A stretch of 64,000 bases of DNA from Psychrobacter immobilis (GCF_904846235.1 NZ_CAJGZN010000005.1:62001-126000), one strand, 5' to 3'; positions 37,761-46,491 are shown, counted from the first letter of the stretch. The notes: a model not told the origin generated them from the sequence alone. Program-made: numbers and translations.

Positions 37761-38985
37761 CATGTCCTGCCGCTAATATGTTACGAGCCGCATTAAAATC
37801 AGCGTTCGCAACATACCTACATTTGACGCACTCAAATTTTGACTGAGTTTGTCTGTTATCGACAGCGATATGATGGCATTCAGAGCAGGTTTGGCTAGTG
37901 TATCGTGGGTTTACCTTAATCAGTAACCCACCGCGCCATTGTTGCTTGTACTCAAGCATATTGACCATCATGCCCCAGCCTTGATCTAGGATGGATTTAT
38001 TTAATCCTGATTTGGCTTTGACATGATGACCTTTGTTCTCCACCGTACCACTGGCTGATTTTGACATATTGGCGACTTTTAAATCTTCACAAGCAATCAT
38101 GGCGTGGCTTTTGCTGATGCTGGTGGTGATTTTATGCAAGTAGTCATGTCTGATATTGGCAATGTGGCTGTGGAGTTTTTGAATCTTGCGGTTTTGCTTT
38201 TTCCAGTTCTCACTGAATTTTACTTTCTTTGCTAGCCCTCGTTGCAGCTTGGCAAGTTTGAGTTGATTGGCTTTAAAGCTATTCTTAGGTTTAATATATT
38301 CACCGTTTGAGGTGGTGAGTAGTTTGCTGATGCCCACGTCCAAGCCAATGGCGCTTGTGGCAGGATGGCGTGGGTTCTCATCCAGTTCGCGCTCTGTGCC
38401 AAACGACACATACCAGTGCCCCGATTTCTTGCTAATGGTGACATTTTTAACCGTGCCGATGATGTCTTGCGATTTTCTAAACTTCACCAAGCCCACGCCA
38501 TTCGGTAGTTTTACTCGATTGCCCTCAACACGGCAGTATTTGTCAAACTGAACCAAGCGAATTGAGTCACGCCCATCTGATTTGCGCTTAAATTTTGGCA
38601 TCAACGGGCGTAGCTGGATTTCTGTGCCATCAGCCAGTTTAAAGAACTTGGGTTTGCGAGGTTTCTTTTTATTTTCTTTCAATCTGGCATGTACTTTAGG
38701 ATCAAAGAAACGCGACCAAGCCGATGCCAGATCACGTACTTTTTGTTGTAAAGATACAGCGTTTGAGCTGGTTTTTAAGAACTCGAAATCAGGGTTGCTC
38801 TTTAGATCCATGATTTTATTAACAAGGTTCGTGGCATTGATAAACTCATCTTTAGCAAACATCTCAAATGAGATCGCTAGCATTTGATTCCAAACAAAAC
38901 GTGCAGAGCCGACAAGATTATTTAGAACAATCTCCTGCTCCGCATTAGGCTCAAGCCTAAATTTATACGCTTTGTTGATTTTCAT
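37678..38985 (-). CDS. tnpB: TnpB, RNA-guided nuclease of IS200/IS605 element
   Basis: 435-aa TnpB (OrfB_IS605). The N-terminal HTH/WED-like region begins KINKAYKFRLEPN. RuvC residues are all present: Asp216 in GLDVGIS, Glu300 in ACEDLKV, Asp396 in NADFNAA. Zinc finger Cys are 367/370 (TCSEC) and 386/389 (CVKC). No stop or frameshift, so it is probably an active RNA-guided DNA nuclease that supports element retention. The Shine-Dalgarno before ATG 38985 is weak, as is common for tnpB. Confidence 0.92.
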   Translation of the reverse strand: MKINKAYKFRLEPNAEQEIVLNNLVGSARFVWNQMLAISFEMFAKDEFINATNLVNKIMDLKSNPDFEFLKTSSNAVSLQQKVRDLASAWSRFFDPKVHARLKENKKKPRKPKFFKLADGTEIQLRPLMPKFKRKSDGRDSIRLVQFDKYCRVEGNRVKLPNGVGLVKFRKSQDIIGTVKNVTISKKSGHWYVSFGTERELDENPRHPATSAIGLDVGISKLLTTSNGEYIKPKNSFKANQLKLAKLQRGLAKKVKFSENWKKQNRKIQKLHSHIANIRHDYLHKITTSISKSHAMIACEDLKVANMSKSASGTVENKGHHVKAKSGLNKSILDQGWGMMVNMLEYKQQWRGGLLIKVNPRYTSQTCSECHHIAVDNRQTQSKFECVKCRYVANADFNAARNILAAGHAVLSAEGGCSKGRPLKQKISDLREKVA

Positions 38986-39059
38986 AAATGCGTTATTTAT
39001 TAATGAGTGTGTATTTGATATTATGCTTATAATACTAGCATTTAAGGATATTTATTGCA

Positions 39060-39458
39060 ATGAGTGAGGTATATAAAAACCGCCATGCTACCTTTAACCT
39101 CCACGTTCATTTGGTTTTTATCACTAAGTACCGAAAAAAAGTTTTAGGTGAGCTGCATCATGATTATTTCAGTGAGTGTGCTGCTGAGGTATGTAAAAGT
39201 TTTGATGCTGAGTTGAAAGAATGTAACGGTGAGACAGATCATATCCACATGCTTATCCAGTACCCGCCAACGGTGCAATTAAGCAAATTGGTTAATAACT
39301 TGAAGTCAGTCACAAGTAGACGAATGAGGGGTGATTTCATTGATTTAAGAGCAGCTTATTCCAAGCCTGTGCTTTGGTCACGCTCCTACTTTGCAAGCTC
39401 TTGTGGCGGTGCGGCATTAGATATTATTAAGCAATATATTCAGAACCAGCGAGGCTAA
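39060..39458 (+). CDS. tnpA: TnpA, IS200-type Y1 HUH transposase
   Basis: 132-aa single-strand transposase. The HUH pair is DHIHML (His-Ile-His) and the nucleophile Tyr is in IIKQYIQNQ near the C-terminus; the VHLVFITKYRKK strand is the family start. Length is normal and no lesion is seen, so the element may still be mobile. AAGGAT precedes ATG 39060, though spacing is long (about 11). Confidence 0.92.
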   Translation: MSEVYKNRHATFNLHVHLVFITKYRKKVLGELHHDYFSECAAEVCKSFDAELKECNGETDHIHMLIQYPPTVQLSKLVNNLKSVTSRRMRGDFIDLRAAYSKPVLWSRSYFASSCGGAALDIIKQYIQNQRG

Positions 39459-39527
39459 CCAGTGATGCGAAATTCACCTCCACCCTAATGTCAGGTGGAG
39501 TCCTCTTTCGTTTTTTTGATAGTAGGA

Positions 39528-39541
39528 TGACAGAGTTGTAA
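39528..39541. promoter_or_regulatory. CusR-like box upstream of the Met-rich peptide gene
   Basis: TGACAGAGTTGTAA matches the CusR consensus at 10 of 12 fixed bases. It lies about 103 bases before the gene at 39644 and just outside the IS605 element. Confidence 0.4.
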
Positions 39542-39643
39542 TCTTACCGTCATCTCTCTGTCAGAATCACTAAAGTATGCTTTAAAGTAACTTAATATCT
39601 TAAAGTCTTTTCGACTACATACCAAATCAAATAAGGATTTACC

Positions 39644-39922
39644 ATGTCATTATTCAAATCAACGCCACTGTCTAAATCAATCGTAGCAACTGCTATAGCC
39701 TTAGTCGTTTCAACCTCTGCGTTGGCACACGATCCAAAAATGCATGCTAAAAAAGACCAAATGAACTGTGAGAAAATGCAAAAGCATATGCAGATGATGC
39801 AAAAAATGGATCATAGCAAAATGGATATGAATGATCCTGCTATGAAAGCCATGATGGCTAACATGAGCAAAATGAAAGCGATGTACCAAAAGCACTGTGT
39901 GAGCAGCGATAGCGACTCTTAA
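39644..39922 (+). CDS. Small periplasmic Met/His-rich protein, probable copper binder
   Basis: 92-aa protein with a signal peptide (SIVATAIALVVSTSALA) and a mature part of about 63 residues that has 15 Met, several His and two Cys (NCEKMQKHMQMMQKM, HSKMDMNDPAM). Such peptides bind Cu(I) in the periplasm. AAGGAT precedes ATG 39644. A CusR-like box is upstream. No named family is assigned; the role is inferred from composition and neighbours. Confidence 0.75.
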   Translation: MSLFKSTPLSKSIVATAIALVVSTSALAHDPKMHAKKDQMNCEKMQKHMQMMQKMDHSKMDMNDPAMKAMMANMSKMKAMYQKHCVSSDSDS

Positions 39923-40044
39923 ATATCAATTTATAAGTTCAATACTATAGTCAGTTCAATATAATTTCAATACAAGGAAACCGAGTGCAAGTTATACATT
40001 AGTATGCTTAGCGAGGATGACGCTGTAGCGGATTTATATAGACT

Positions 40045-40058
40045 TGACTATATTGTCA
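40045..40058. promoter_or_regulatory. CusR-like box upstream of the cytochrome c gene
   Basis: TGACTATATTGTCA matches TGACAAnnTTGTCA at 11 of 12 fixed bases and lies 58 bases before the cytochrome c start codon, a normal activator distance. Confidence 0.55.
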
Positions 40059-40116
40059 GAGAAGCTGATCAAGCAGTAATGGAATATTAAAGAAAATGGA
40101 TTTTTAGGACAAACCT

Positions 40117-40710
40117 ATGAAGTTTTTGTTAGGAATACTTTTTACTGTCTTTGTCGCTATTACGGGTATTTTTATTACGGTGACTAGCGGCATGATAAAT
40201 ATCGGTGCTGATCGAGCTCATAGTCCACTGGTTTACGATTTTTTAGAAACTGCCCGCACACGCTCAATTGAACATGCCAGTAAGAATATTTTGGTTCCCA
40301 ATTTAAAGAAGGCAGAAATGATCAGCTCGGGCGGTGCAGATTACAAAGATATGTGTGCTGGCTGTCATTTGTCTCCTGGCGTCAACAGCACAGATTTAAA
40401 TAGCGGTATGTACCCAAAGCCTCCTAACTTTACTGAGGCGGATATCGTTAAGCGCTATCAAAACGAGGCTGGTGCCAGACAAAGCTTTTGGGCGATTAAA
40501 CATGGCATTATGGCGTCTGGCATGCCCGCTTGGGGCGCTACTCACGATGATGACAGAATATGGGCGATGGTTGCTTTTATTAGATCGTTACCTGACTTAA
40601 ATGAAAACCAGTACACCATGCTAACGACTCGGTTAGACGATAGTATGTTGGATATGTCATTTGATGGTGAGATGGATATGTCAGGTGATGGATCCGGCAT
40701 GCAACATTGA
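40117..40710 (+). CDS. Membrane-anchored monoheme cytochrome c in copper cluster
   Basis: 197-aa c-type cytochrome with an N-terminal helix (LLGILFTVFVAITGIFITV) that may stay as an anchor. Heme motif is Cys80-Ala-Gly-Cys83-His84; the distal Met is probably in IMASGMPAWG. The tail is Met/Asp-rich (DGEMDMSGDGSGMQH), echoing CopB repeats and likely metal-binding. AGGAC precedes ATG 40117. In the island it may pass electrons to or from Cu redox steps with CopA; inference. Confidence 0.85.
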   Translation: MKFLLGILFTVFVAITGIFITVTSGMINIGADRAHSPLVYDFLETARTRSIEHASKNILVPNLKKAEMISSGGADYKDMCAGCHLSPGVNSTDLNSGMYPKPPNFTEADIVKRYQNEAGARQSFWAIKHGIMASGMPAWGATHDDDRIWAMVAFIRSLPDLNENQYTMLTTRLDDSMLDMSFDGEMDMSGDGSGMQH

Positions 40711-40865
40711 TGTTTTGTACAAAATGCAGTGCTCAATAGTGCTGCTTTTTGCGATTTGAGTTTTAAGCTTTGCTAGCACTATTTTGTCCAGTGCTATTTT
40801 ATCCAGTGATGTGGCTCTAATTTTTATAATATTTAATCGTCAGACAGACGCTCGGGAGTGGTTTT

Positions 40866-41501
40866 ATGAGACGCTATACTAATAGATTTATTAATGAACA
40901 TAATCTGATATCTGGCCGTGTGCTCTCGGCGATCGTGGTATTGCCGTTATCGTTAACGATTGCCGCTTGTAGTCAACCTAACTCCGCTGCTGCTGACTCA
41001 ACACCAGCGACTGAGCCAACTGTTGCTACGCACACGGAGCAACCAACAGCTGAAATAATGCCAGTCAGCGCTCCTTCAGATACCCAATCAACTATCCTAA
41101 AAAATATCTCAGCCACCGTCTATAAAGATGCCAATTGTGGCTGCTGCAAAGAATGGGTCGGTTATGCCGAAGGTCATGGTTTAAACGCAACTGCACAGAA
41201 TGTCGAAGACGTGTCCTTGTTTAAAGAGCGATACAGCGTACCGCAGCAAATGCGCTCTTGCCATACCACCGTCACTACTGATGGCTACGTATTCGAAGGT
41301 CATGTCCCTGCAAAGTATATGGCGCAGTTCCTAAAAAACCCGCCAAGTGATGCGATCGGACTTGCTGTACCGAGCATGCCAGTCGGTAGCCCAGGTATGG
41401 AATACCAAGATAAATTTATGCCATATAAAGTGATGCAGCTTAACAAAGATGGCTCAACAGCTATTTATGCAACTATTGACTCACCGCAGCAGCAAATCTA
41501 G
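40866..41501 (+). CDS. DUF411 metal-binding lipoprotein
   Basis: 211-aa protein. Lipobox LTIAAC puts the lipidated Cys at 35, followed by a Thr/Pro/Ala-rich linker and then a DUF411 domain: SATVYKDANCGCCKEW, QMRSCHTTV and GYVFEGHVPA. The CxCC motif and Cys-His suit metal binding; DUF411 genes often accompany copper resistance genes. GGGAG precedes ATG 40866. The direct repeat AGTGCTATTTT(G/A)TCC lies just upstream. Membrane anchored on the periplasmic side. Confidence 0.82.
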   Translation: MRRYTNRFINEHNLISGRVLSAIVVLPLSLTIAACSQPNSAAADSTPATEPTVATHTEQPTAEIMPVSAPSDTQSTILKNISATVYKDANCGCCKEWVGYAEGHGLNATAQNVEDVSLFKERYSVPQQMRSCHTTVTTDGYVFEGHVPAKYMAQFLKNPPSDAIGLAVPSMPVGSPGMEYQDKFMPYKVMQLNKDGSTAIYATIDSPQQQI

Positions 41502-41618
41502 CTTGGTTGTCGTTTAAATAGCTTATCCAGCTCTATTAATAAGCGGCCAAAGACATAGGCTTAGCTGATAAATACAGACTCAACTCTCACTTTATGGACA
41601 TAAATCAGGTGAATAATT

Positions 41619-43319
41619 ATGAACAAAACTATGCTTAACCGCAGGCGTTTTTTGACAGGATCTTCTACCTTGTTAGGGGCATCCATGCTGTCCACCCTAC
41701 CGTCTATTGCCAATAGTGCGCTCGGTAAAGGCCAGCAGAATGTAGCCGTCAGCAGTGATAAATCTGACCATATCGTACCTATCCTAACTGGGAATGAGTT
41801 TGATCTGTATGTCAGCAAGAAGCTCGTTACTGTTAATGGCAAGTCGAGTATGGCGACGCTGATTAATGACTCGCTGCCAGCGCCAACGCTAAAGATGCGT
41901 GAAGGCGATACAGTAACCATTCGTGTTCATAATCAGATGAATGAGTCAACCTCTATCCATTGGCATGGCTTGCTCGTACCTTTTGAGATGGATGGCGTAC
42001 CAGGTATCAGTTTCGATGGTATTCCTGCAAATAGCACCTTTACCTATAAATTCAAACTTAAACAATCAGGCACCTATTGGTATCACTCACACAGTGGTTT
42101 CCAAGAGCAAACCGGTATGCTTGGTGCTATCGTCATTGAACCCAAAGGCCGTGAGCGTCATCCAATCGAGGAAGACCATGTAATCGTGCTGAGTGATTGG
42201 ACGCACCGCGATCCGCACAATCTCTTGAAGTTGCTCAAACAGCGCGCTGACTTTGATAACTATCATTTGCCGGATTTCAAAAAACTATTGTCTGATATTG
42301 CCGCAACAGATTTAGAAGCTGCTTATGACAAGCGCAAAATGTGGAATCAGATGCGCATGATGCCGACGGATTTTACTGATTTATCTGGCGAAAAGACCTT
42401 TACCTATCTGATGAATGGTAAAACCACAGCGGCTAATTGGACACAGCTAGTGAAAGCGGGACAGCCCGTTAAATTACGCTTTATCAATGCTTCAGCGCAA
42501 ACCATTTTTGATGTGCGTATACCGGGTCTCAAAATGACGGTGGTAGCAACAGATGGTATTGATGTCGCACCCGTTGCGATTGATGATTTCCGCATTGGCG
42601 TGGCTGAGACCTATGATGTCATCGTCACGCCTACTCAAGATGCACATACGATATTTGCCCAAAATATCGATCGTTCAGGCTATGTCGCGACCACACTTGC
42701 GACCAAAAAAGGTGCGCGAGCTGCCATACCTGCTATGGACAAGATCGAATGGTTGACTATGGCAGATATGATGGGTGCGATGGGTGATAAAGGCTACAAA
42801 GCAAAGCACGCCAAGACCGAGTATGACTTTAAATCTGATATGCGTGTCGACAGTCCACGTATGAACCTCGATGACCCCGGTATTAATCTGCGTGATATTG
42901 ATAGAAAGGTTTTGACTTATGACCAATTACGTTCCGTGGATGAGACTATATTTACAGAGCAGCGTAAGCCTACCCGAGAGATCGAGCTACATTTAACGGG
43001 TAACATGGAGCGCTATATTTGGGCGTTGGATGGTGTCATGTTTAAGGATGCAACGCCTGTCAATATTAAGCCTAACGAGCGCGTACGTATTACCTTAGTC
43101 AATGACACGATGATGAACCATCCTATGCACCTGCATGGAATGTGGAGTGACTTACGCACACCATCTGGAGACTTTCAAGTACGTAAACATACGATTGTGG
43201 TGCAGCCTGCGCAAAAAATTAGCTTCGATGTGACGGGAGAAGTTGGACGATGGGCATGGCACTGTCATCTGCTGTATCACATGGAAGCCGGCATGTTCAG
43301 AGAAGTTGCCGTCGTTTAA
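41619..43319 (+). CDS. copA: CopA, periplasmic multicopper oxidase of copper resistance
   Basis: 566-aa multicopper oxidase that oxidises or sequesters periplasmic copper. Tat signal LNRRRFLTGSSTLLGAS at the N-terminus. Copper motifs: HWHG (His114, His116), YWYHSHSG (His156, His158), HPMHLHG and WHCHLLYHMEAGM near the C-terminus. The Met-rich stretch is short (MADMMGAMGDKG), making it a little smaller than Pseudomonas CopA. AGGTGA precedes ATG 41619. Followed by copB at 25 bases, so one operon. Confidence 0.95.
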   Translation: MNKTMLNRRRFLTGSSTLLGASMLSTLPSIANSALGKGQQNVAVSSDKSDHIVPILTGNEFDLYVSKKLVTVNGKSSMATLINDSLPAPTLKMREGDTVTIRVHNQMNESTSIHWHGLLVPFEMDGVPGISFDGIPANSTFTYKFKLKQSGTYWYHSHSGFQEQTGMLGAIVIEPKGRERHPIEEDHVIVLSDWTHRDPHNLLKLLKQRADFDNYHLPDFKKLLSDIAATDLEAAYDKRKMWNQMRMMPTDFTDLSGEKTFTYLMNGKTTAANWTQLVKAGQPVKLRFINASAQTIFDVRIPGLKMTVVATDGIDVAPVAIDDFRIGVAETYDVIVTPTQDAHTIFAQNIDRSGYVATTLATKKGARAAIPAMDKIEWLTMADMMGAMGDKGYKAKHAKTEYDFKSDMRVDSPRMNLDDPGINLRDIDRKVLTYDQLRSVDETIFTEQRKPTREIELHLTGNMERYIWALDGVMFKDATPVNIKPNERVRITLVNDTMMNHPMHLHGMWSDLRTPSGDFQVRKHTIVVQPAQKISFDVTGEVGRWAWHCHLLYHMEAGMFREVAVV

Positions 43320-43344
43320 CAAACCTTCGAATATGAGGCTTATT

Positions 43345-44412
43345 ATGAAAATATCTAAGAAAAATCTGTCATTCATTGGTTTGTCATCGCTAGTCTTGCT
43401 CACATCATCGTTTGCAACGGCTGCTGATATGTCTGGTATGGATCATAGCGGCATGGATATGTCAGGTGATATGTCCAATATGGACCACAGCGGCATGGAT
43501 ATGTCAGGTGATATGTCCAATATGGACCACAGCGGCATGGATATGTCAAGTGGTATGTCTGATATGGACCACAGCGGCATGGATATGTCAGGTGGTATGT
43601 CTGATATGGATCACAGTGGCATGGATATGTCAGGTGGTATGTCTGATATGGATCACAGTGGCATGGATCATGGCAGTATGGATATGTCGGGCATGCAAGG
43701 TGGGCAGCCACCAGCTGATGCTCGCAGTCCAGACTATTCAAATGGGGTTCCATACGGGCAGTATGGTAAGCCCATGATGATGGGCAGCATGCCATTATGG
43801 GGAGTATCAGTAGACGATTTGGGTTATCAGTTTGATGAAGACCAAATCAACTTTGAGGCGACGGGTTGGTATGGTACTGATAGCAATCGTATAAGACTAC
43901 GCACGGAAGGTAGTGCTCAGACTAAAGATGATAAAGAAATCGATAGCTTAAGCTCCCTTGCCTATTGGAAACCACTAAGTATTTTTTGGAATGGTGAAGC
44001 TGGTGTCGCTTACGATACTGAAAACGACAACGCTGCCGTAATGGCAGGTATTGTCGGTACCGCGCCTTATTTTATAGAAACGGATGCGAGAGCCTACTTA
44101 TATACCGATGGTCAACTTCGTCTTGATCTGGGCGCAGAGTACGAATGGCGTTTGGATCAGCATTGGGTAGTCATACCGGAGGTTGGACTGACTGCCTTTA
44201 GTAAAGATGACCATGATAATGGTATTACCAAAGGCTTTAATGAGATGGAAACTGAGGTCAGGCTGACTTACGAGACATTCAGTCGCCAGCTAGCTCCTTA
44301 TGTAGGTGTTAGTTATGAGACAGCGCTTGGCAAGGCTCGTGGCCAACGACGTCAAGAAAATGAATCAGTTGATAGCAGTAGTTTGACTGCGGGGGTTAAA
44401 TTCTGGTTTTAA
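43345..44412 (+). CDS. copB: CopB, outer-membrane copper resistance protein with Met/His repeats
   Basis: 355-aa CopB. ATG 43345 is chosen since TGAGG lies six bases before it; the open frame extends upstream into copA without a good site. Signal peptide ends near ATAAD. Residues ~28-115 are six tandem copies of the 14-residue unit MDHSGMDMSGDMSN with drift, a Cu-binding array. The C-terminal beta-barrel domain (PLWGVSVDDLGYQF, KPLSIFWNGEAGVAYD, APYVGVSYE) matches CopB to its last Phe. Translated together with copA. Confidence 0.93.
   Translation: MKISKKNLSFIGLSSLVLLTSSFATAADMSGMDHSGMDMSGDMSNMDHSGMDMSGDMSNMDHSGMDMSSGMSDMDHSGMDMSGGMSDMDHSGMDMSGGMSDMDHSGMDHGSMDMSGMQGGQPPADARSPDYSNGVPYGQYGKPMMMGSMPLWGVSVDDLGYQFDEDQINFEATGWYGTDSNRIRLRTEGSAQTKDDKEIDSLSSLAYWKPLSIFWNGEAGVAYDTENDNAAVMAGIVGTAPYFIETDARAYLYTDGQLRLDLGAEYEWRLDQHWVVIPEVGLTAFSKDDHDNGITKGFNEMETEVRLTYETFSRQLAPYVGVSYETALGKARGQRRQENESVDSSSLTAGVKFWF
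43438..43690 (+). repeat. 42-bp tandem repeat array inside copB
   Basis: Six consecutive copies of 42 bp, starting ATGGATCATAGCGGCATGG. Units 2-5 are nearly identical; the last is diverged. Copy number change would add or remove 14 residues in frame. Confidence 0.85.
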
Positions 44413-44455
44413 CTGTCTACCCATTTTAATTTAACAAAACAATGGAGGTCATATC

Positions 44456-44923
44456 ATGGAAGCTGCTAAGCAAAAAAATATGAACCCTTATGTAAAATTT
44501 ACCTTAATGATTCTGACATCGACTGTCATCATGTATATCATGATGTACTTCAATACCTACCAGTGGGATCACATTTACTTTAGTGAAACCCGAGCTTATA
44601 TGGCGCTATACATGGGTGCCGGTATGGCAGTCGTCATGTTGGCATTTATGACCAATATGTATAAGAAGACCAAGGTCAATTTGATGATCTATGGTCTAAG
44701 TGTATTGATGTTTGTAGTTGGTATTTGGGGCGTTAGATCTCAAGGGACTGTCGATCAAGTCGATTGGATGCAGGCGATGATACCGCATCACTCGATTGCC
44801 ATTCTCACTAGTAGTCGCGCTGATATTGAAGATCCGCGTGTACAAAAGCTTGCTGATGATATTATAAAAGCACAAAAGCGTGAAATCGCTGAGATGAAGC
44901 AGTTGATTGATGAGCTTGAATAA
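44456..44923 (+). CDS. DUF305-type membrane protein of copper cluster
   Basis: 155-aa protein with three membrane helices (FTLMILTSTVIMYIMMYF, AYMALYMGAGMAVVMLAFM, LMIYGLSVLMFVVGIWG) and a C-terminal DUF305-like helix pair: WMQAMIPHHSIAI, then AQKREIAEMKQLI. The IPHHS motif and Met residues are the family's likely metal ligands. Very good Shine-Dalgarno (GGAGG). It follows copB by 43 bases and is probably in the same transcript. Confidence 0.82.
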   Translation: MEAAKQKNMNPYVKFTLMILTSTVIMYIMMYFNTYQWDHIYFSETRAYMALYMGAGMAVVMLAFMTNMYKKTKVNLMIYGLSVLMFVVGIWGVRSQGTVDQVDWMQAMIPHHSIAILTSSRADIEDPRVQKLADDIIKAQKREIAEMKQLIDELE

Positions 44924-44958
44924 GAGAATAGCGTACCAGTGAACGCTGCGAAAAGCGA

Positions 44959-45180
44959 TTACTTTTTTCTGCTCAGACGCTCAATGACCCAGCCTGCTAG
45001 TGGGAAAGACACCAACTGTGTCAGTGGAACAAGTATTATCGTTTCAATTAATACCACCACTGGCAGGCTTAATCCTTGGGTCACAGGCTTCAATAACGTC
45101 AATACGATTAGGAGCGTTGGATAAAGTCCGACATATCCTATCAATATGCGTATAAGTCTGTCTTTGGAATTCTGATTCAT
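44959..45180 (-). CDS. Small hydrophobic membrane protein (two helices), unknown function
   Basis: 73-aa protein with two hydrophobic helices (YVGLYPTLLIVLTLL and VVVLIETIILVPLTQLVSF) and a basic C-terminus (WVIERLSRKK). Resembles DUF2798-type proteins in layout, but the match is not firm. A weak AGG precedes ATG 45180. It faces the copper operon end, convergent. Confidence 0.5.
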   Translation of the reverse strand: MNQNSKDRLIRILIGYVGLYPTLLIVLTLLKPVTQGLSLPVVVLIETIILVPLTQLVSFPLAGWVIERLSRKK

Positions 45181-45217
45181 TGCCTACTACCTATTGATAA
45201 AACGATAAAAGAAAAAC

Positions 45218-45252
45218 CTTTAAGCGACAAAAACAATAATTGTCGCTTAAAG
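45218..45252. terminator. 13-bp perfect hairpin between two minus-strand genes
   Basis: CTTTAAGCGACAA and TTGTCGCTTAAAG around a 9-base loop; on the minus strand it is followed by GGTTTTTC. It lies before the small membrane gene and could be an extra terminator or a regulatory hairpin. Confidence 0.5.
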
Positions 45253-45300
45253 ATTGACTGTCTGTGAATATCCAACAAGTCACAAATTTATAAATGAAAA

Positions 45301-45326
45301 TAAGGCCATTAGTATTAATGGCCTTA
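45301..45326 (-). terminator. Terminator of the Old Yellow Enzyme gene
   Basis: Perfect 11-bp stem TAAGGCCATTA / TAATGGCCTTA around a 4-base loop, followed on the minus strand by TTTTC. Confidence 0.75.
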
Positions 45327-45351
45327 TCTCAGTCACTGTTTATGTACTTTG

Positions 45352-46491
45352 CTATTCTTGATAGTAAGGATAATCACTGTAGCCCACATCAGTACCACCA
45401 TACATCGTGGTAGGATCTACTTCATTCAATGGCCAGTTATTGGCAATACGCTCTGGCAGATCAGGATTGGCGATAAAAGGACGACCAAACGCGAATAAAT
45501 CACCGTAGCCTTTTTCTAAAATGTTCACAGCTTTTTGTACCGTGTACTTGCCAGCATAAATAATACGGCCTGAAAACTCTTCTCTGACTGCTTGATAAAA
45601 AGTGTCTGGTAAATCAGGCGCATTATCCCAATCAGCTTCTGCAATGGACAAATAAGCAATACCCGCTTGCTCAAGCAATTTGACTGCTTCGACATAGGTA
45701 TGATGGGGATCTGACTCTACCAAGCCTAAATACACGCGCGTCTCATCCGTACTCGCAAATAATGGCGCAAAGCGTACGCCTAAACGATCAGCACCCACCA
45801 CATCACTGACAGCAGCGACGATTTCTTTTAAGAAGCGCAAACGATTGGTCAACGACCCACCATATTGATCATCACGGTGATTGGTGTGCTCAGAGATAAA
45901 CTGATTGACCAAATAACCATTGGCACAATGCAACTCTACCCCATCAAAACCCGCTTCCAATGCATTGCGCGCAGCGGCCGCATACATCGTTACCAACTCA
46001 CCAACTTCATCGGTACTGAGAGCGCGTGGCTCACTTGGATCAGCCAATGCACCTGCACCTGGACCTGTTTCAATAAATACTTTGACGTTATCAGCGGTAA
46101 TATCAGACGGCCCTACCGGCTGAGCACCATTAGGCTGCAAGCTGGTGTGCGACACACGGCCTACATGCCAAAGCTGAGCAAAAATAATACCGCCTTTGTC
46201 ATGTACTGCTTGCGTGACTTTTTTCCAGCCTTCAACTTGGGCTGGTGAATGGATACCCGGTGTCCAAGCATAACCTTGACCTCTTGGCTCAATCTGCGTA
46301 CCTTCCGTCACCATAAAGCCTGCTGACGCACGCTGTGCATAATAGCTGGCCATTAAGTCATTAGGGATATTGTCAGGTTGCGTGCTACGAGAGCGTGTCA
46401 ATGGCGGCATTACGATACGGTTGTTGAGCGTATAAGGCCCAAGTGCTACAGAGGAAAATAATGTCTTTGTACCTGGAATAGTTTGTGTCAT
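45352..46491 (-). CDS. Old Yellow Enzyme-family alkene reductase (NemA-like)
   Basis: 379-aa FMN-dependent ene-reductase that reduces activated C=C bonds and nitro compounds with NAD(P)H. Family motifs: LNNRIVMPPLTRSRS, FAQLWHVGRVSH, GVELHCANGYLVNQFI (His-x-x-Asn for substrate and the active-site Tyr), then YAGKYTVQKA and FGRPFIANPDLP for FMN phosphate. AAGAGA precedes ATG 46491. Divergent from the LysR at 46666, the likely regulator. Confidence 0.92.
   Translation of the reverse strand: MTQTIPGTKTLFSSVALGPYTLNNRIVMPPLTRSRSTQPDNIPNDLMASYYAQRASAGFMVTEGTQIEPRGQGYAWTPGIHSPAQVEGWKKVTQAVHDKGGIIFAQLWHVGRVSHTSLQPNGAQPVGPSDITADNVKVFIETGPGAGALADPSEPRALSTDEVGELVTMYAAAARNALEAGFDGVELHCANGYLVNQFISEHTNHRDDQYGGSLTNRLRFLKEIVAAVSDVVGADRLGVRFAPLFASTDETRVYLGLVESDPHHTYVEAVKLLEQAGIAYLSIAEADWDNAPDLPDTFYQAVREEFSGRIIYAGKYTVQKAVNILEKGYGDLFAFGRPFIANPDLPERIANNWPLNEVDPTTMYGGTDVGYSDYPYYQE

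Larger units (their letters stand above)
37619..39515 (-). mobile_element. IS200/IS605-family element (tnpA plus tnpB, divergent)
   Basis: tnpA (39060-39458, plus) and tnpB (37678-38985, minus) diverge, each ending near a subterminal hairpin: 37628-37656 beside tnpB, and CTCCACC / GGTGGAG at 39478-39500 beside tnpA. The right end is probably at TTGACAC near 37619. The left end, beyond the 39500 hairpin, could not be fixed, so limits are approximate. It splits the copper island between the regulator side and the structural genes. Confidence 0.8.

Noticed and set aside
40004..40090. 28-codon open frame (MLSEDDAVADLYRLDYIV...) before the cytochrome c gene
   Set aside because: No Shine-Dalgarno, and the CusR-like box at 40045-40058 lies inside it, which explains the sequence better as a promoter.
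43438..43690. CRISPR-like regular repeats
   Set aside because: The repeats are contiguous, in frame and without unique spacers; they encode the CopB Met/His array.
43400..43795. Antisense Cys-rich repetitive open frame opposite copB
   Set aside because: It mirrors the 42-bp copB repeats on the other strand, has no Shine-Dalgarno, and copB is clearly the coding strand.
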